A stretch of 64,000 nt of DNA from Brachypodius melanocephalos (taxonomy: Eukaryota > Chordata > Aves > Passeriformes > Pycnonotidae): positions 2,892,060 to 2,956,059 of the forward strand of contig VZSR01000393.1 in NCBI GenBank assembly GCA_013398615.1, written 5' to 3'. Position 1 is the stretch's first letter. Each line of letters begins with the position of its first letter. Under the pieces are notes generated by a model, which was not told where the DNA came from, did not search any database, and was given only the letters and a program-made list of their open reading frames with translations. The position numbers and the translations under genes were made by a program. This document shows positions 12,475 through 26,280 of the stretch, in pieces.

Positions 12475-13723
12475 CAGTGCCTGGCAGCACAGAAAGCCTG
12501 GAATTCTCAGTGCCCAACAATCCCAACAATTTGGCTCTCACTAAACCCTGGGATCAGGCACCTGAACTTCAAGGAATCCCCAGCTTCTGTCTCAGGCAGA
12601 CACTCTCAGTGACCTTTGGATGCTGCTACTTTAAAAACACCATCCAATGCAGCCTTTGTGCCCCAGGGCTGGTATCCCAATAAACACACATCTTGTCATT
12701 TTTTCCTGTTTTCCTGAGGCTTCTCATCTCTCCCTCTCCCCCTGACAGGAGCAAAGGGATTCACTCCCTCTGTGGAGTACAGGAAAAATAGGAGTTTTGT
12801 TGGGAAAAGGGGGAATGGGGGGAAGCACAAAATCAGCGTTGTGAAGGCAAAAGGGCTGGATTGAGAACATTATTTTTATCAAGAGGGGTGAAAAACCTGG
12901 CATTCCTCAGCTGAGAGCTGGATAATGCTCATAGCAGGGCACCAGCCAGCCTGGAGGAGAGACAAAGTTTAGGAGATTCATATCCTGGGAATCTGACTGT
13001 GGCTCTGCATGGTGTTCAGGGGTGAATGTGGTGGAGAAAAAACCCCTTTAACACGAATGTGGAACGAATTAAAACATCCTGCCCTGCTCTATCAGTTCAG
13101 AGTCAGGTCTTTGGGCAGACCCATGAGTCTGGTCCGGGTGGTGTTTGTGCTCGGGGCTGGGATAAAGGAACAAAGAGGGAATTTGCAAAAGGCTGAGCTT
13201 GTGTTGCACTGGGAAGGGTTTTGCAGGGCAGGATTAAATTCCAAATGTTCTTGGAAAACTGCTGAAACGGAAATGATCAAATTGCACAAAGAGGAGGAAA
13301 GGATTGTACGTAGAAGGGGGAAACCAATTGTGAGTGAGGGGCTGGGAACAGGGGCTGGAGGGGATGGGAAAATGGGAATAGACTCAAAGGGAGGAAGGAG
13401 AGAACAGCTGGGCAAAAACCCACAAAAACAAACCAGTTTTGGAAAACACAGTGCATGAACAAGAACTTCTTGTCTAACCTAGAAAAGCAGCAACAGGAGA
13501 TGGGAAATATGTGTTCACAGCTAAACACATAAAGATCATTATCAGGGCAGAGGCAGCCAGCAGCTCTCCAGGAATGCTCCAAGGAGCACATGAGGCTTTT
13601 GGCTTTATCTGCAACAAATACCTTGAACATGTTTTCAGCTTTAAGCACTCCGTGAACTTGTTATTTGTTAGGATTTCTTTCTCCCTCCTTGGCATGAAAC
13701 ATCCTGAAAGCAGCAGTAAATAC

Positions 13724-13748
<25 letters not shown>
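13724..13748. repeat. (AT)n microsatellite
   Basis: About 12 uninterrupted AT units, followed by AAATAAAATATAT. Confidence 0.9.
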
Positions 13749-13754
<6 letters not shown>

Positions 13755-16700
13755 ATATATGCAGCAAATATGTATTAACAATACATCTTTGCCACAGAAA
13801 CCCTGGGAAAACTTCGATTTGGCACACAAACGTGGTTGATTCTGCCACAAGGATGCTGTTTTCAGTGCAGTTTCTGCATTAAGCCCATAAAACTGTGACA
13901 CCTGAACCCTGGGAGCAGCAGGAGCAGTGAGCCACACGTTGATTTTTGTGCCATCAACATTCAAGGCTGCTGTCATGCAGAACATGAAGCCCAAATGCAC
14001 CAAGCAGCACTAAACTGTGCCACACAAACAGATTTTTTTTTGTTAAAATACGGGTTTAATTTCCCTTAGGATTTAAGAAAATTAAAAGAACATTTACTTC
14101 AACTGTTGCCCACTTGTCTTTTCCTTCTCCTGCTGCTGCCCTTGAGGAGCACAGTGGCATTAGGGTGACACTGGCACCCTCAATAACTGAATGGCAGCAA
14201 AAACATCATTGAGGCACCAGCTGAAATTCCCCCAAAACCCCACCAGTGACCTCAACCTCCTCCAATGGATCCTTTGTGCAAGGCACAAATCTCACCCAAA
14301 ACCACCCATTTTTTGTCTCCTGCTCTTCTAGAGCTTTGTGAAAGCAGAATTCCTGCAGCACCTGGCAAACTTGGGGGGACATTCCAAGCTCTGCTGTCCT
14401 AGATAGGAGGCAAATAATCCAGGTTTTGCTCTGTGACGTGCTGGGCAATGTTTCCTGGAGCAATCCATCCCAAATGGGAGGTGCTGAGACAGCTGACAGG
14501 GGGGCTGCAGCGAGAAAATGACACTGGAGATTTAGGAGATTGTAGGAAATATTCCCGAAGTGTTTATAGTCCATGAGCAGCTGCAGCACGGAAGGCAGAA
14601 CAGGATGTTGGCTGCCCTGGCAGAGGAATGTCCTCTAGTTGAAAAGATTTGGTTATTGCTGTATGAGGAAATGGTAAAATCTAGTGCAGAGCGTGGTTTG
14701 GTCAAGAAGTGATATGGGAAATAAATCATGGCAGTTCTCCAGGTTTAAGGTGGTGAAACATTCAGGGCAATGGGCTCATTCTCGTTTCTCACAGCCTTTG
14801 GTGGATGGATCAGCTCTAACCTTCAGGAGAATGATGTTTTGGGTGTGCTTGCTCTGTTCAGACGCCAGGTGGGACAAAAACTTTAGGGCAAGCTCTTTAG
14901 AAGCTCCTCTGTCAGCACAGCCCTGCAGCCCCACACTCAGCCCCACCAGAGGCAGCTCTGCTCCCAGCAGACCCCAGTGCCACGCCACCAGAAATAGCCC
15001 CAGGGACACACAAAAAAACCCTAAAATAAAAGCAAGAAGCTGCCTCAATGTAAGATAACTCTCAGGGTCACCTCTGGTGGCGTGACCTCAGACAGCTCTG
15101 GGAATTTAATGGATGAACTGCATTCCAAAGTGCTCGGAAGCAGCTTGGGCATCACCCTGAGAGACAGCTCACGCTTTGCCACAGGTAACCCAAATATTTT
15201 GCAGGCATTTCTCCGCCAATGAAAGGGAGGAAAAAGAACAAAATTGCCACTAAATGGAGCCAATGACGCAAGGCTGATTAATGGAAGGGGTGAGTGCTGC
15301 ACTGCTGGCCTGCTGGGAGGTCAGAGCCAGGGAGAGTTTGTTGAGATACCTTCAAAAATAGGTGGAGCAGCCAGAGCAGATGTGGTCCCTTGGAAAACAG
15401 GGCTATGGAGAGAGGTGGAGCTTGGCTGGGTCAGCCACACACGGTGATCTGTCAACCACAGCCTGAGAAATGGGCATAAAGACACGTAATTAAACCCACA
15501 GCTCTCTAATAAAGGCAGGGCAGCCCTTGGATTTGGAGAGTGAGAGAGAGCAGCAGTGTTGACACCTGGAGATAGCAAATCCAGCTTTTCAGAGGGGATG
15601 ACAGGAGCTGGAGGGGTTTGTGGGATCCCTCCAAACCCTCTGTGCTGCTCACACAGCCAAGCCCAACACCATAACCTCAGCACCAGTTCAGACTGGGTCA
15701 CCCTCCTTGTTCCTCCCATAATACAGAATTTCCTCACCTCATTTAGGGGCTGAGCTCCTTCTCTGGTCTCTCAGCCATCAACAGAAGATTTGTGGGGTCC
15801 CCAGGGATGTTTTTTCTTTTCTGGGGATGCAGAGGCAGCCCAGCTGCTCAGCAAAGACCTCTTGCTTCTCATGAGGTGCTTTAAGGTACCTGTGATCTCA
15901 TGGATCCTGTGGGGAAAACAAAAACAAACCCTAAAACCCGAATCCAGAGGCTGAGAGACACAGGGTTTTCTCAAAGCATCAGGAGATTGTATTTTTTTAA
16001 TATAATTTTTACTCATTTTGAATTTTATGTGTCATCTCCTGGAGGATACCATGGTTCTTTCCGCATGGTCACGGTAGCAGAGGTGTCACACAAGCAGCTC
16101 GTGTTTTTTAACATCATCAAGAGAACAGCAAAGAGAAAATGAATCTGTCTGGGATATTCGAAAACATTCCCTTTGTTCTGGTTTGCCAGAGACCAGGCCA
16201 GATTTCTGCCACAGAAAAATTCAGCAAATGGGAGAGATTGGTAGGAAACTTGAAACTGGCAGAAAAGAGAAGGAAAACAAATTAAGGAAATTTATTTTAG
16301 CCTGTGATTTCATTTCTTAAGTCTTATATTTGAGCATTATCTGACTATAGACACAGGTCGTTTTTGCTGAAGCATTTAGCTGTTTATCTTTCCTGCTCTC
16401 CATGCCACGGTGTTTCTGGCCAGAAATGGGTTATTTATCAAATTCACACCTTTCTCCTCATTCTTAATAAAAATCAGCTAATTGCATCACCTCTTCTCCC
16501 AGCCAAGTGCAGATTGTCATTTTATTTGGCCTGTTCCAACTTGTTTTTTGTAGGAATCATGACGGTTTTGGCTGTTTCTTTCTCATTTGAGAAAGTAAAC
16601 TTTGCAAAACTGCATCAAACTTCCACAAACACGAGCTGGTTTGGAGCTTGGGAGTGCTGCCTTCAGCCCAGGGCATCTCTCCTGAGCCAGTGCAATCATT

Positions 16701-19700
16701 ACTCAGTGCTTGCCCGTGAAAAAAGCACATGTTTAAATTTTGTCTGAGTCTCTTCAGCTTGTGTTACCTCCACTGTAGGGGCTTCAATACTTGGATGAAG
16801 GAGTTGAGTGAAGTAAATGGAAATATTTGCTGGCTCCGTGGGTCTCACCTTGCAGCTCCACCGTGTGGGTTGGGAGAATCACGCTCCTCCTGTGAAGCGG
16901 ACCATCCCAACTTGGTTAAAGGCTAAAGCGTAAAGGTTCAAGTGTAAAGCATCACTGGAGAGTCAGAAAACAACAAAGAAAAAAATTCAATTTTAAATAG
17001 TGTAAGAGCAAACCAGAGTGGTGATCAAGTACCCTTAAAGAAAAAAAAAAAACAACAAAACCTCTCAAAGTTTTTTTCCTTGAGTACTCTTAAAGAAAAA
17101 ACTCATCCAGGCACAGATGTTGATTCATCCTCCCTTTGTCCTTCCCTTTCGGCTTCATCCTCACCAGCAAAGCAGAGCCCATCCCATTCTCCCCTGAGCA
17201 GCAGCATCCAATGTCCCAGCCCTGCTCCTGGACAGGCTTCCTCCTGCAGAAAGATAAAGGAGAATAAGAATTATTCAAACACCACTGGCACTCCCAGTGA
17301 GACTGGAAATATCCGCTTTTTGGGACAAAGCCCTTTCTTTCTCAGACAGAGAGGTTGAAAATGATCTGCTGCTGGGAGCTCAGCCTGGTTTTCTAAGGAA
17401 GCAACAAATCAAACGCTGCAAGAGCAATGAAGGTTGGCACGGGGGTCGTGTGGGTGTTTGGCTGCTCCTGTGTTCCCTCCTCCTCCTCCTCCCTGCCATT
17501 CCAGCTTGAGCTGACTCCAACAGTGTGACCCAGACTATCTGGTTGCTCTCCCAAATCACACCCTGCCTGCAGGTATCCTTCAATTCAATTCCTGGTGGTG
17601 TCCAGGAGCTGATCCTGAGCTCCTGAATCCAGGGTCACCTCCAGCCCCCCAAAGTCCCAGCCCAGCTCCCACCTTGCAATGCTAGGTGGAAGATTTGGCC
17701 CCGAATTTTAAAGCAAAGCAAAGCCCTGTGCAGATGCCCAGAGTCAGGAGCAGCACAAATGGTTTGCCTTGGCCTGCTGAAATGCTGGCCATGTTTTTTA
17801 ATTGTACCTTTGTGCGCCGGATTCCAAGAAGGAGGAATAAAAGCAACTCTGTGCATTTTATTGCTGAGGTCAGGTTCCTGTCTCCCCAGCCCTGTTTCTC
17901 ATTCTCTAATCAAATCATTCCTCTTAATACAACCCGTTCCTAAAAGCCTGCTTGCCATGAAGTGCTTCAGCCTTAGAATCTTATCTACTATGACCTTAAT
18001 TGAAGGGTTTATCCAGCTTTCATCTAGAAAATGTTTTGTGTAATCAGCCAAAAGCTTGAGACCAAAAATCCTTTGTGAGGATGCAAGGCCAACCTAGAAT
18101 AAGCTGGCTCTGGGACATCTCACTTTGGGACCTAACATTTCAAGCTCTCTCATGGTGAAGTCAAGGAGAATCCCACATCTGTGCCCAGCTTGGGAAAAGG
18201 AACCGAGTATCTGGCATGGTCTTGGGAATTCTCCAGGGAAAAGGCATGGCCTGGGAAAAAAAAAAAAAAAAAAAGAAAGAGATTTTTGTGATCGTTCCAC
18301 ACTATTTGAAGAAACAAAGCAGGAAAACTGTAATGCCATGGCCCAGTCATTTGTTTCCAAGGAATAATCCAGACTGATCTGTGACTGAAGATACAATTCT
18401 TCCCTACACAGCTCAAGCTGTTGGTTTGTTATACGAGAACATTTTTGCAGAATTAATAAGAAATAAATCAAGTGATTTTATGGGGTTGCTGTGTCTTTTT
18501 ATGGATCCCTTGTATGGATCCCTCACTGAAAGATATTCTGCTCAGCACAAAGTTCTCAACATCATGAACAGTCACGTCGTTATAGTCAGCTTGGATTTCA
18601 CATGGCTCTAAAAAAACCCCAAAACCACCAACAACAACAACAACAAAAAACCAAACAAAAAATCCCCACGTGCCCCAAACACATTTTCTGGAAACATTTT
18701 GATCTTCAAATTATGCGTGTACTTTAAATGAGAAAAATCCTTGACCAAGAAGAGCTGCTTGTTGAAGGCAGCTTGCTTCTTATTTCAAAGGGAAAATTGA
18801 AAACACTTATGAAGGGTGTAGCTATTTACCAGTCCAGAGTGTTCTTATAAACAAAATAATACAAAACACATCCTCTTTGCTGTATTGTTGTTTAACATCT
18901 TCCAGCATATCACAACGTGGAGAGAAGAACAGAGGAGGAAAAAAATAGAGGGTGTTTCCAAAAAGCCTTGCAACAGGAGAAAAGGGTAAAGGACAGCGTG
19001 TTTCAGCTTTAAATGCACAGAAAACATGAGACAGGTACCAATTTTCCATCAGAACAGCTGATGAAAGCCTCTTGTGCAATGTACCTGCATTTCCAGTTGG
19101 GTACATCAGGAAAAGTGAAGAAATCTGAAGGCCAAGAGGAGAGCTGAGCTCATCCAACGGACAAATGCATGTAGGAAATCCTTGAACTTTTTTGACAACC
19201 TCTCCACAAAAAATCAGCTGGAGCAAACAGCAACAAAGTCAAGTTCACCATTAAACTGTTCTTATTAAAGATTGCTCCTCATTTTATTGACAGCTGTGGT
19301 GCTCGTCACAATTGCTTCACTCACATCTTTTTACCCACAGAGAGCCCTGAGACCACGAAAAATAATTCCCTGTGCAAAGCCTCAAACACATCTCTGGCAG
19401 ATGGATTTCCAGCCCTGAAGGATGGGGAGGACATTTGTTCTTTCCCCTGGAGGGGACGGGCTGTGACAGTGCTTAAGAGGCTGAAGAAGTTTGTTAGGAG
19501 CTGGTTTGTTTCAAAAAGGGGCAGGACCAAAAGGCTCTGTGTCCTTTCACATCTGTAGAACAGCTGGATTTGTCCTGTGCTTCATCCAGGCGCTTGATCA
19601 GGGTTTTGTCCTCTGTAAAGCAAGCAAGGGTCTAGAAAGAATCCTGCAGTGAGGGAGGGGTGGGTGATGCCTTTGCTGACCCTGGCCCCTGCATGCACCA

Positions 19701-22700
19701 CACACCTCAGAGGAGCAGGCAAGAAATGCCATGGGAGGTTTATTTCTGTCTCCAAGCCCATGTGATTCCCTGGGAGAGGGCAGCTCTGCCCAAATCCACG
19801 CAGTCTTTCCAACTGTAACAGGAATCCACCCTCAGCAATGTCACAATTCACAACTGGGTCCTGCAAGCCCCTCCAGGAGCTGTTCTGAAGCTTGGACAGT
19901 GTTGGGGATGTCTCCAGGCCAGCTGACCCTGAATTTCAGGATGGGTTGAGCATCTTTGACTTTCCCCCATCTCACTCTGTTGGTATCCCCAGTGTGGGGC
20001 TCTGGAGGCTGCAGCCAAGGTGTGAAGCAGGTCCAGCAGCAGCAGTGGGGTTGTTCCAATTTACATCCCCTTAGTTATGGCTGGTGAGGCTTGAAAAAGC
20101 CATTTACAGTTCCAGCCTCATGGATAACCCAGCACAGGACACCAGTTTGCCTTCATTAGGGAAAAATAAATCTCTGGGATGAAACTTTCCTCAAGATTCT
20201 CATTCATCTGGCCGAGAAGTTGAAGCAGGACTACAAATTGTGTTTGTCAGATATCTGGGACCAGATTCTCCAAGACATCAAAAGAGATTAAAAAATTTAC
20301 CACAAGGCAGAGAAGCTGTGTCTGTAAGGACGTTCTTCTAAAATCAGAAGTGCAGAGCACAAGATCTTTTGTTCCTGCTGTCCAAATCCAGAGAATGTGA
20401 TGTCAGAACTCAGGATGACACAACAGGGCAGGATGGAGGGGTTTTCTGTAAAGCAGCAGAGCCACAGAGAGTAACCAGCCACTTCACCGAGCACAGAAAA
20501 ACTGTTTCAAGCTATATCTGACTTTACTTAATATTTAGATTGGCCATGCTCTCGTTTTCCCACGAGAGAACTAAAACTTTCCATAGGAAAAGTCAACTCC
20601 CAGCTTAAAATGCCACGAAATTTAGATGTCAGAAGTTCAGCTTTCCCACCAAAAAAAAAGGTTTGATCAGAAAACAGCTACACCTCAGACCAATATTGCT
20701 AAAGCAGGCACCAAAACCCTTCAAATGTCCTGGGCATCCCTCTTCCAGGCCATCCAAGGAAATACTGCAAACTCTGCTGGCCATGGACAAAATCTCAGTT
20801 GCTTTCTCAGGGCAAATGACTCATAAAAGCGAGCACAGAATTATGTTTATGTGCTCCATGATCAAAAGAGTGTCCCGAGTTAAGTTTTTGGAGAGGTTCC
20901 AGGCAATCTCATGTTCATTCCAAAAATAAACCTCAGATTGATGCAAGTGGACATTGTGCCAAAGAGGATGAGACAGGGGTAAAGCAGAGCACGAGAGCAG
21001 CAGAGGGAAATGTGGAGCTGTTTGCTGTTTGCATCCTTTGATGGCTGCTGATGAGAAACCTTAGCTGGAAATCATCCACAGAAGGAACCTCAGAGTCCAG
21101 CGTGGTGGTTTGGGAGAATTGAAAGCAGTTGGATTTCTGAGCAGGCAACACTGATTCCTCTCTTTCCCAAAGCCATGAGTCAGGCTGTGCACAGGGATCC
21201 AACACGAGCAAAAGCACAATGAGGGAAAATCCAGCACAACACGTGGCTGCCTTTCCTGTGGCTCAGGATGTGGCTCCAGGTCCTTCCTTTGGCTCTAAAA
21301 GCTCCTGGTTAAGGTTGGTTCCTCTGGGTGGACGAGGATGTGAGCAGCTCCTGCTTTTATTGTGGTGAGGCACAAGCCCTGGAAATCTTGAGTCAGCCAA
21401 AAGGGGCTGCAAGGGATGCAGCAGCATCCCTGACGTTATTGGAAAGATGTTCCATCACCTTCCTTCTTCCCACCCCTCCTGTCCAGAACCCATAACTCAC
21501 TGACCTGGAGCAGCACTGTCCTGCTGACAGGCATTTCTTGGTGGCTGATTTCACCTCCTGGCACACCATGAAGGCTTTCATGTCTGCTCTAGACAGAGTC
21601 AAGGACTGCAGCAGCTCTGTTATGTTCCCTTGAGCCTTTCTCACTTTTCTAATATATATACTGTATGAAAACATGGTCTCCCTTCGTGAAAGTTCATTTT
21701 ATTCCTCCTTTCTTGTTACCAGCTACCCAATACTGAGTAATCTATTCCCATGTCCCTAAAGCATTAGTATTAATTAGTATTATAATTAGTATTCCAAGAC
21801 CTGTCACGATGACAAGAGTGTGGAGCACCGTCCCAGCTGTGAGGCAGAAGAGTGACTGAAGATCACCCCATCAGCCCCATCACTGTCACACCCTGTTCCC
21901 CAAAGTCCAGCCTTCCTTGGAAATCTCCTTCCCGTTTTTGCTGTGCATCACCTCACCGTGCCTTGGTTCTGGGTTTGGAATGGGAGCTGCCCCTCCTGCC
22001 CTGCAAACCCTGCCATAAAACAGGTCCAGACACCAAAAGCTGGGGTGGCACGGAGGGATGACCCCATCCCATCACCCGCTGACTCGGTTGGCACTAATGA
22101 GAGTTAATGAGGGTGATTATGGTCGGGATAGAGGTGCTGTCGTGCCCGGAGGGCATCGTCTGTGCCAGACACCTCACCCCAATGTGTCACCGCCCTGACA
22201 TTGCCCCACACCAGCCCACCAGCACTCCGCAGCTATTTCAGCAAAGGGCCTGGAGCAGAGCTCCATGAAAGCAGGGAGGAAACGAGCAGAGTTTCAGTTC
22301 AGCGAGCTGCTGTGACCAAGCAGAGCGTCACGACCCCAAAACCCACAGCGCAGTTTCCAGAGAAGGAATTACGCAGCTGTGGTTCCAGCCTTTGGGCTTC
22401 CTGTGACACACTGGACTATTTTTTAAAAAATTTCTGTGCAATATCCTCTAACAAATCGGGAGGGCCGCTCATGGCCTTTAATTAGAAAATTGGTGAGCCA
22501 ATTTTCAAGGGTTGCCAGCCCTTTCCCACAGATGGCATTGCCACAGTTTTTTCTCGGTGCCAGAGGGGACAACGTGGCCATGGACAGCCAGAGCCGTGGT
22601 CTGATGCCATCTCCTGTCCTGCTTCTGCCATGGAGGAAACCATTCACCTCCAAAGACAGCCTCTCAAAGGTGCCACCACTCCAGAAAAACGACATTTTCC

Positions 22701-25559
22701 TGCATGCCTGGTTTGGAGCCTCTGATTTGTGCAGAACTGGGGTTCTTGTGCAGACTGAGAGCAGACCTGCAATGACCAGCTCAGGCCCTGGTTTATGAGA
22801 TCCATAAAAGAGATCCTGACAGGGGTTTGTGAGCCTTTCTTTTCAAAAGGGATCTGTATCCTTACATCCTTTGCAATACTCACTTCCAGTCCAGACAAAA
22901 CAGATGTTGAAACCTGCAGTAATTCTCAGTAACACTCATGAAAAATGAGCCTGTGGTTCATTTTTGCTTCCTCTTCCAATGATTTTCTTGTCTCCTTCCT
23001 CTCCCAGGAAAATCCTCCCCCACCACCAGCGTGAGGGGGTTCCCTGAGCTCAGTCTGTGCCCACAGCTGCTGCCACCACTGTCCCCTGTGCCCAGCCTTG
23101 CCTGCCCCTCTCTGCCACCAGGGAAGGCAGGGGAAATGTAAAGAGGGGTGGGTGTGCAACTCCCAGGGGTCTCAGGTCCTCTTTTAATTAAAGGCAGAGA
23201 TCACAGAAGGTGATGAGAAGGTGCAGCAGAGCTCAGCTTGAAGTGGGGCTTTGATGAGAAGCTCACATCTGCCAAAACCACCGTGCCCAGAGGGCTGGTG
23301 GGTCAGAGCGGGGGGTGAGAATAGGAATTCCCTCTGCTTTGCTCTGGGAATTTCTCCTTTGCTCATCCACCAGAGCAGAGATGCTCCCACGAATGGGATG
23401 CAGTGGATGAGGACACAAAACCTCACTGCAGCCCTCAGCACAGGGACTAGAGATGGAGCAGCTGCAAGAAACCATCTACTTACCAGTGACCAAAACCAGC
23501 AGTGTCCATTGCTGCTGTAACAGCAGGAGCTGGGCTCTCATCCAGGCTTGTCATCCTTGGCAGCTCTCCAGGCTGCCTGTGCTGTTTGACCAGCTGAGTG
23601 AGCTCTTCCATCAATTTTCCCTGAGGAAAGCCCACTGGAAAGCTGTTGATATGAAGAGGTAGAGACAAGGGCTGTGCTGTCTGCCCAGCCACCGAGCTGG
23701 GATGGTGCCCACGATTTCCAGAAAACCCAAATGTTAGCTCAGGAAAAAGCGAGGCTGCTTGTGGCTGTCTTTTCCTGGTGAGAAGATTTCCTTCACGTTG
23801 CATTTAGCTGGAAGAATGGCATCCCCTAGCATCCCACAGGAGATGGCTTTCCTGGAAAAAGGCAGAGCCTGTCGTGAAACTCTTCCAGGTGCTTTCAGGG
23901 GAAGGGAGAAACGTGTCCTCAGCATTTCAGCACCGTGTGAGAACCTGCCTGGAAAAGAGACCCTCAGTTTAAAAGAAAAGGAAAACTGGCTCCAGGTGTC
24001 CTTGTTCAGCATCTCAGTGCCACCACAGCTCCGTGGGAAGCCCTGTCCCTACAACCACAGGGTCTCCTCTCCCTCCCTTGGATCAACTCAAAAAGCAAAC
24101 GTGAAGAGGAGCATCCATTCCCCATTCCTGAAAAAGAACCTCCACCTGCACGGCCATGTGGGACCAAAATGCTCTGACCTTTCAAGCTAATGAGTGTGCT
24201 AATTAATTAATCAATTGCTTAGAGCTAAAAGCTCTCACAGAGTCCTTCCAAACGCAGGGTTTGGCTTAAAGGAGCTGAGGAACTGGAAGCAAGAAGTAAT
24301 TTGGGACCACCTAAGTGGCAGCAGGCTTGGCAGATCCAGGACACAGCGTTGTGGAATTACTGATGATGGAACTGGGTCTTTCATAACTGGCAGAATAAAA
24401 CACTTTTCTGTTGGGGAAGAAAAGAAAATAAGTTTGAGGGGGTTCGAGGCATAAAGATCACCTCCCACCCTGACTTCCACTCACCCCCTGGATTTTTCTG
24501 GGGACTGGTTTTCATTCAAAGTGCACGGCAAAACTTCCCCCAGATTTCACAGAAATAGAGTGTTAAGCTCCAGTTTGAGTTCCTGTCATGGTCCCTTGCT
24601 CTTCACTCCTCCTTTAGCTCCATTCCTCAAGAAAACCCTTTCTCCTTTACAGTTCTGTCTGGAACTTCTTTGGTTTTTTTTCAGCTGACACTCCTTCTCA
24701 ATTTCAACAGAAAAATTTCTCCTCTCTTCACCCAGACAGCATCTCAGTCTCTACATGTGCCAGCAAATACTAGTGAAACACCATGGGAAAATAAAAAAAA
24801 AAAACCCACGAACAACAAAATTAATTAAAATTTTTCATTAATGCTTTTCAACTCCAACAAGCTTTTAAGAAGCCACACTTTCAAACATGAAAAGAAATTA
24901 CTGAAACAACTGCAATTTCACTTTTAAAAACTCAGCATATTTTTAAATTTTTTTCAATCTATTTTGATCAGCACAACTTTTTTACTCAAAACTGCTTTGC
25001 TACTGAAGCAAGGATTGGCTTTCACTCCATTTTGATCCTTAATGAGACAAAAATGCTTTGGGGGATTGGGCAGTTGCATAAATTTTACGTAATGTGGTTG
25101 GTTTGGGGTTGATTTTTTTTTTTCCTAAAGGTCAGTCAATCAAAAACAAACCCTAATTTATCTGTAATTTGCAATTATGGAGTCAGACCATCCAATTCCC
25201 TGGGAATGCCCCGCTATTGACCTTTGGATGAGGAGTGCTGCTCAGTGCCCTCCCTGCTTGGGTCCCTTCCAGGGAAATTGCTCCCCTCGTGGGACTGGGA
25301 CTCCAACCAGCTTCACTGACCCAAGGCCTCGGAGCAGCTCCAAGCCTGGGTCTCAGATGGGAAAGGTTGGCACAAAAAAAAAAAACAAAAATAGAGGGAC
25401 ACATGCCCTATTCTATAATATTGCACATTAAAAAGGTCTGCCTCACAGGTCCTGCTGATATTTCTGCTCCCAATGTATGAATTATTAATATTTAGTATCT
25501 GTGACTCACTGGTATTTACTTTGGGAGGTATTTTTATAAAGTTTGAGTGTTTTCTCCAT

Positions 25560-26280
25560 GCAGGAGCTGACGGAGGCTCCTGTTGTTAACGGCCGGGGAG
25601 ACCCTCCCTGAACAAACTTTTCTGGTCACTGTTTAAACTGGGCTGCCAGGCTCTTTTTGAGGCCCTGACCCTCCAGCACTGAGCACTGAGGCTGGCAGGG
25701 ATGGCCCTGCTGGGACACGGCTAATTTTAAATCTGGATCCCACGGCAAAGGGGGAAAAAAAAAAAAAAACTGGATTTTACTGGCAAAAACTGTCAGAGCC
25801 GCACGCTGCGCCCAGATTACGGGAAGAGGCTGCGAGGGAGCGCACACACAATCCCTTTTTTGGGTACTTGGCATTAATTTTATCTGAAGTCATGGATTAT
25901 ACAAGAGGAGAGCAGAGAGACCTCACACAACTCTGTCCTGCGTCAGTGAGGACCCCCGGGGCAGGGGGGACCCTCCACCCCGAGCCTCCCCCCGTTGTGC
26001 CACACCGTGCCCAGGGCCAAGGGGAGAGGGTTTGGCCACTCTTCCAGTAACTCCCCTTAAAAAAGTGGGTCACAAGCATTTTCTGGAAGTGCACCCAGAG
26101 CTGTCCACAGCATCAGCTAGAGTTGGCTCCTAAAGCCCTTTTCTCGGTCTAGACGCAGAGCTTTGGAGCTCGCGAAAGCTTTGGGTGTTTTCTTAATTTT
26201 ATGGCTCTCGTTAAAACGCTCGGTGGCCAAACAAATCCCCATTTCGGTGCTCTGGATTCTCAGAGATCATTGTTTGCTGA
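25560..26280. promoter_or_regulatory. CpG-enriched patch in the intergenic region
   Basis: CpG-dense segments (25570-25600, 25798-25850 and 26145-26245, the last with about eight CpGs in 100 bp including CTCGCGAA) stand out from the CpG-poor surroundings. No coding exon was recognised. It is a possible distal regulatory element or unannotated non-coding RNA start. Confidence 0.3.

Noticed and set aside
12174..12683. Long open frame on the + strand across the N run
   Set aside because: It crosses the 100-N gap, so its continuity is an artefact. Neither flank resembles a known protein.
23759..24190. 143-codon + strand frame
   Set aside because: No recognisable domain, no splice or promoter context, and overlapping frames on the other strand. 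Chance frame.
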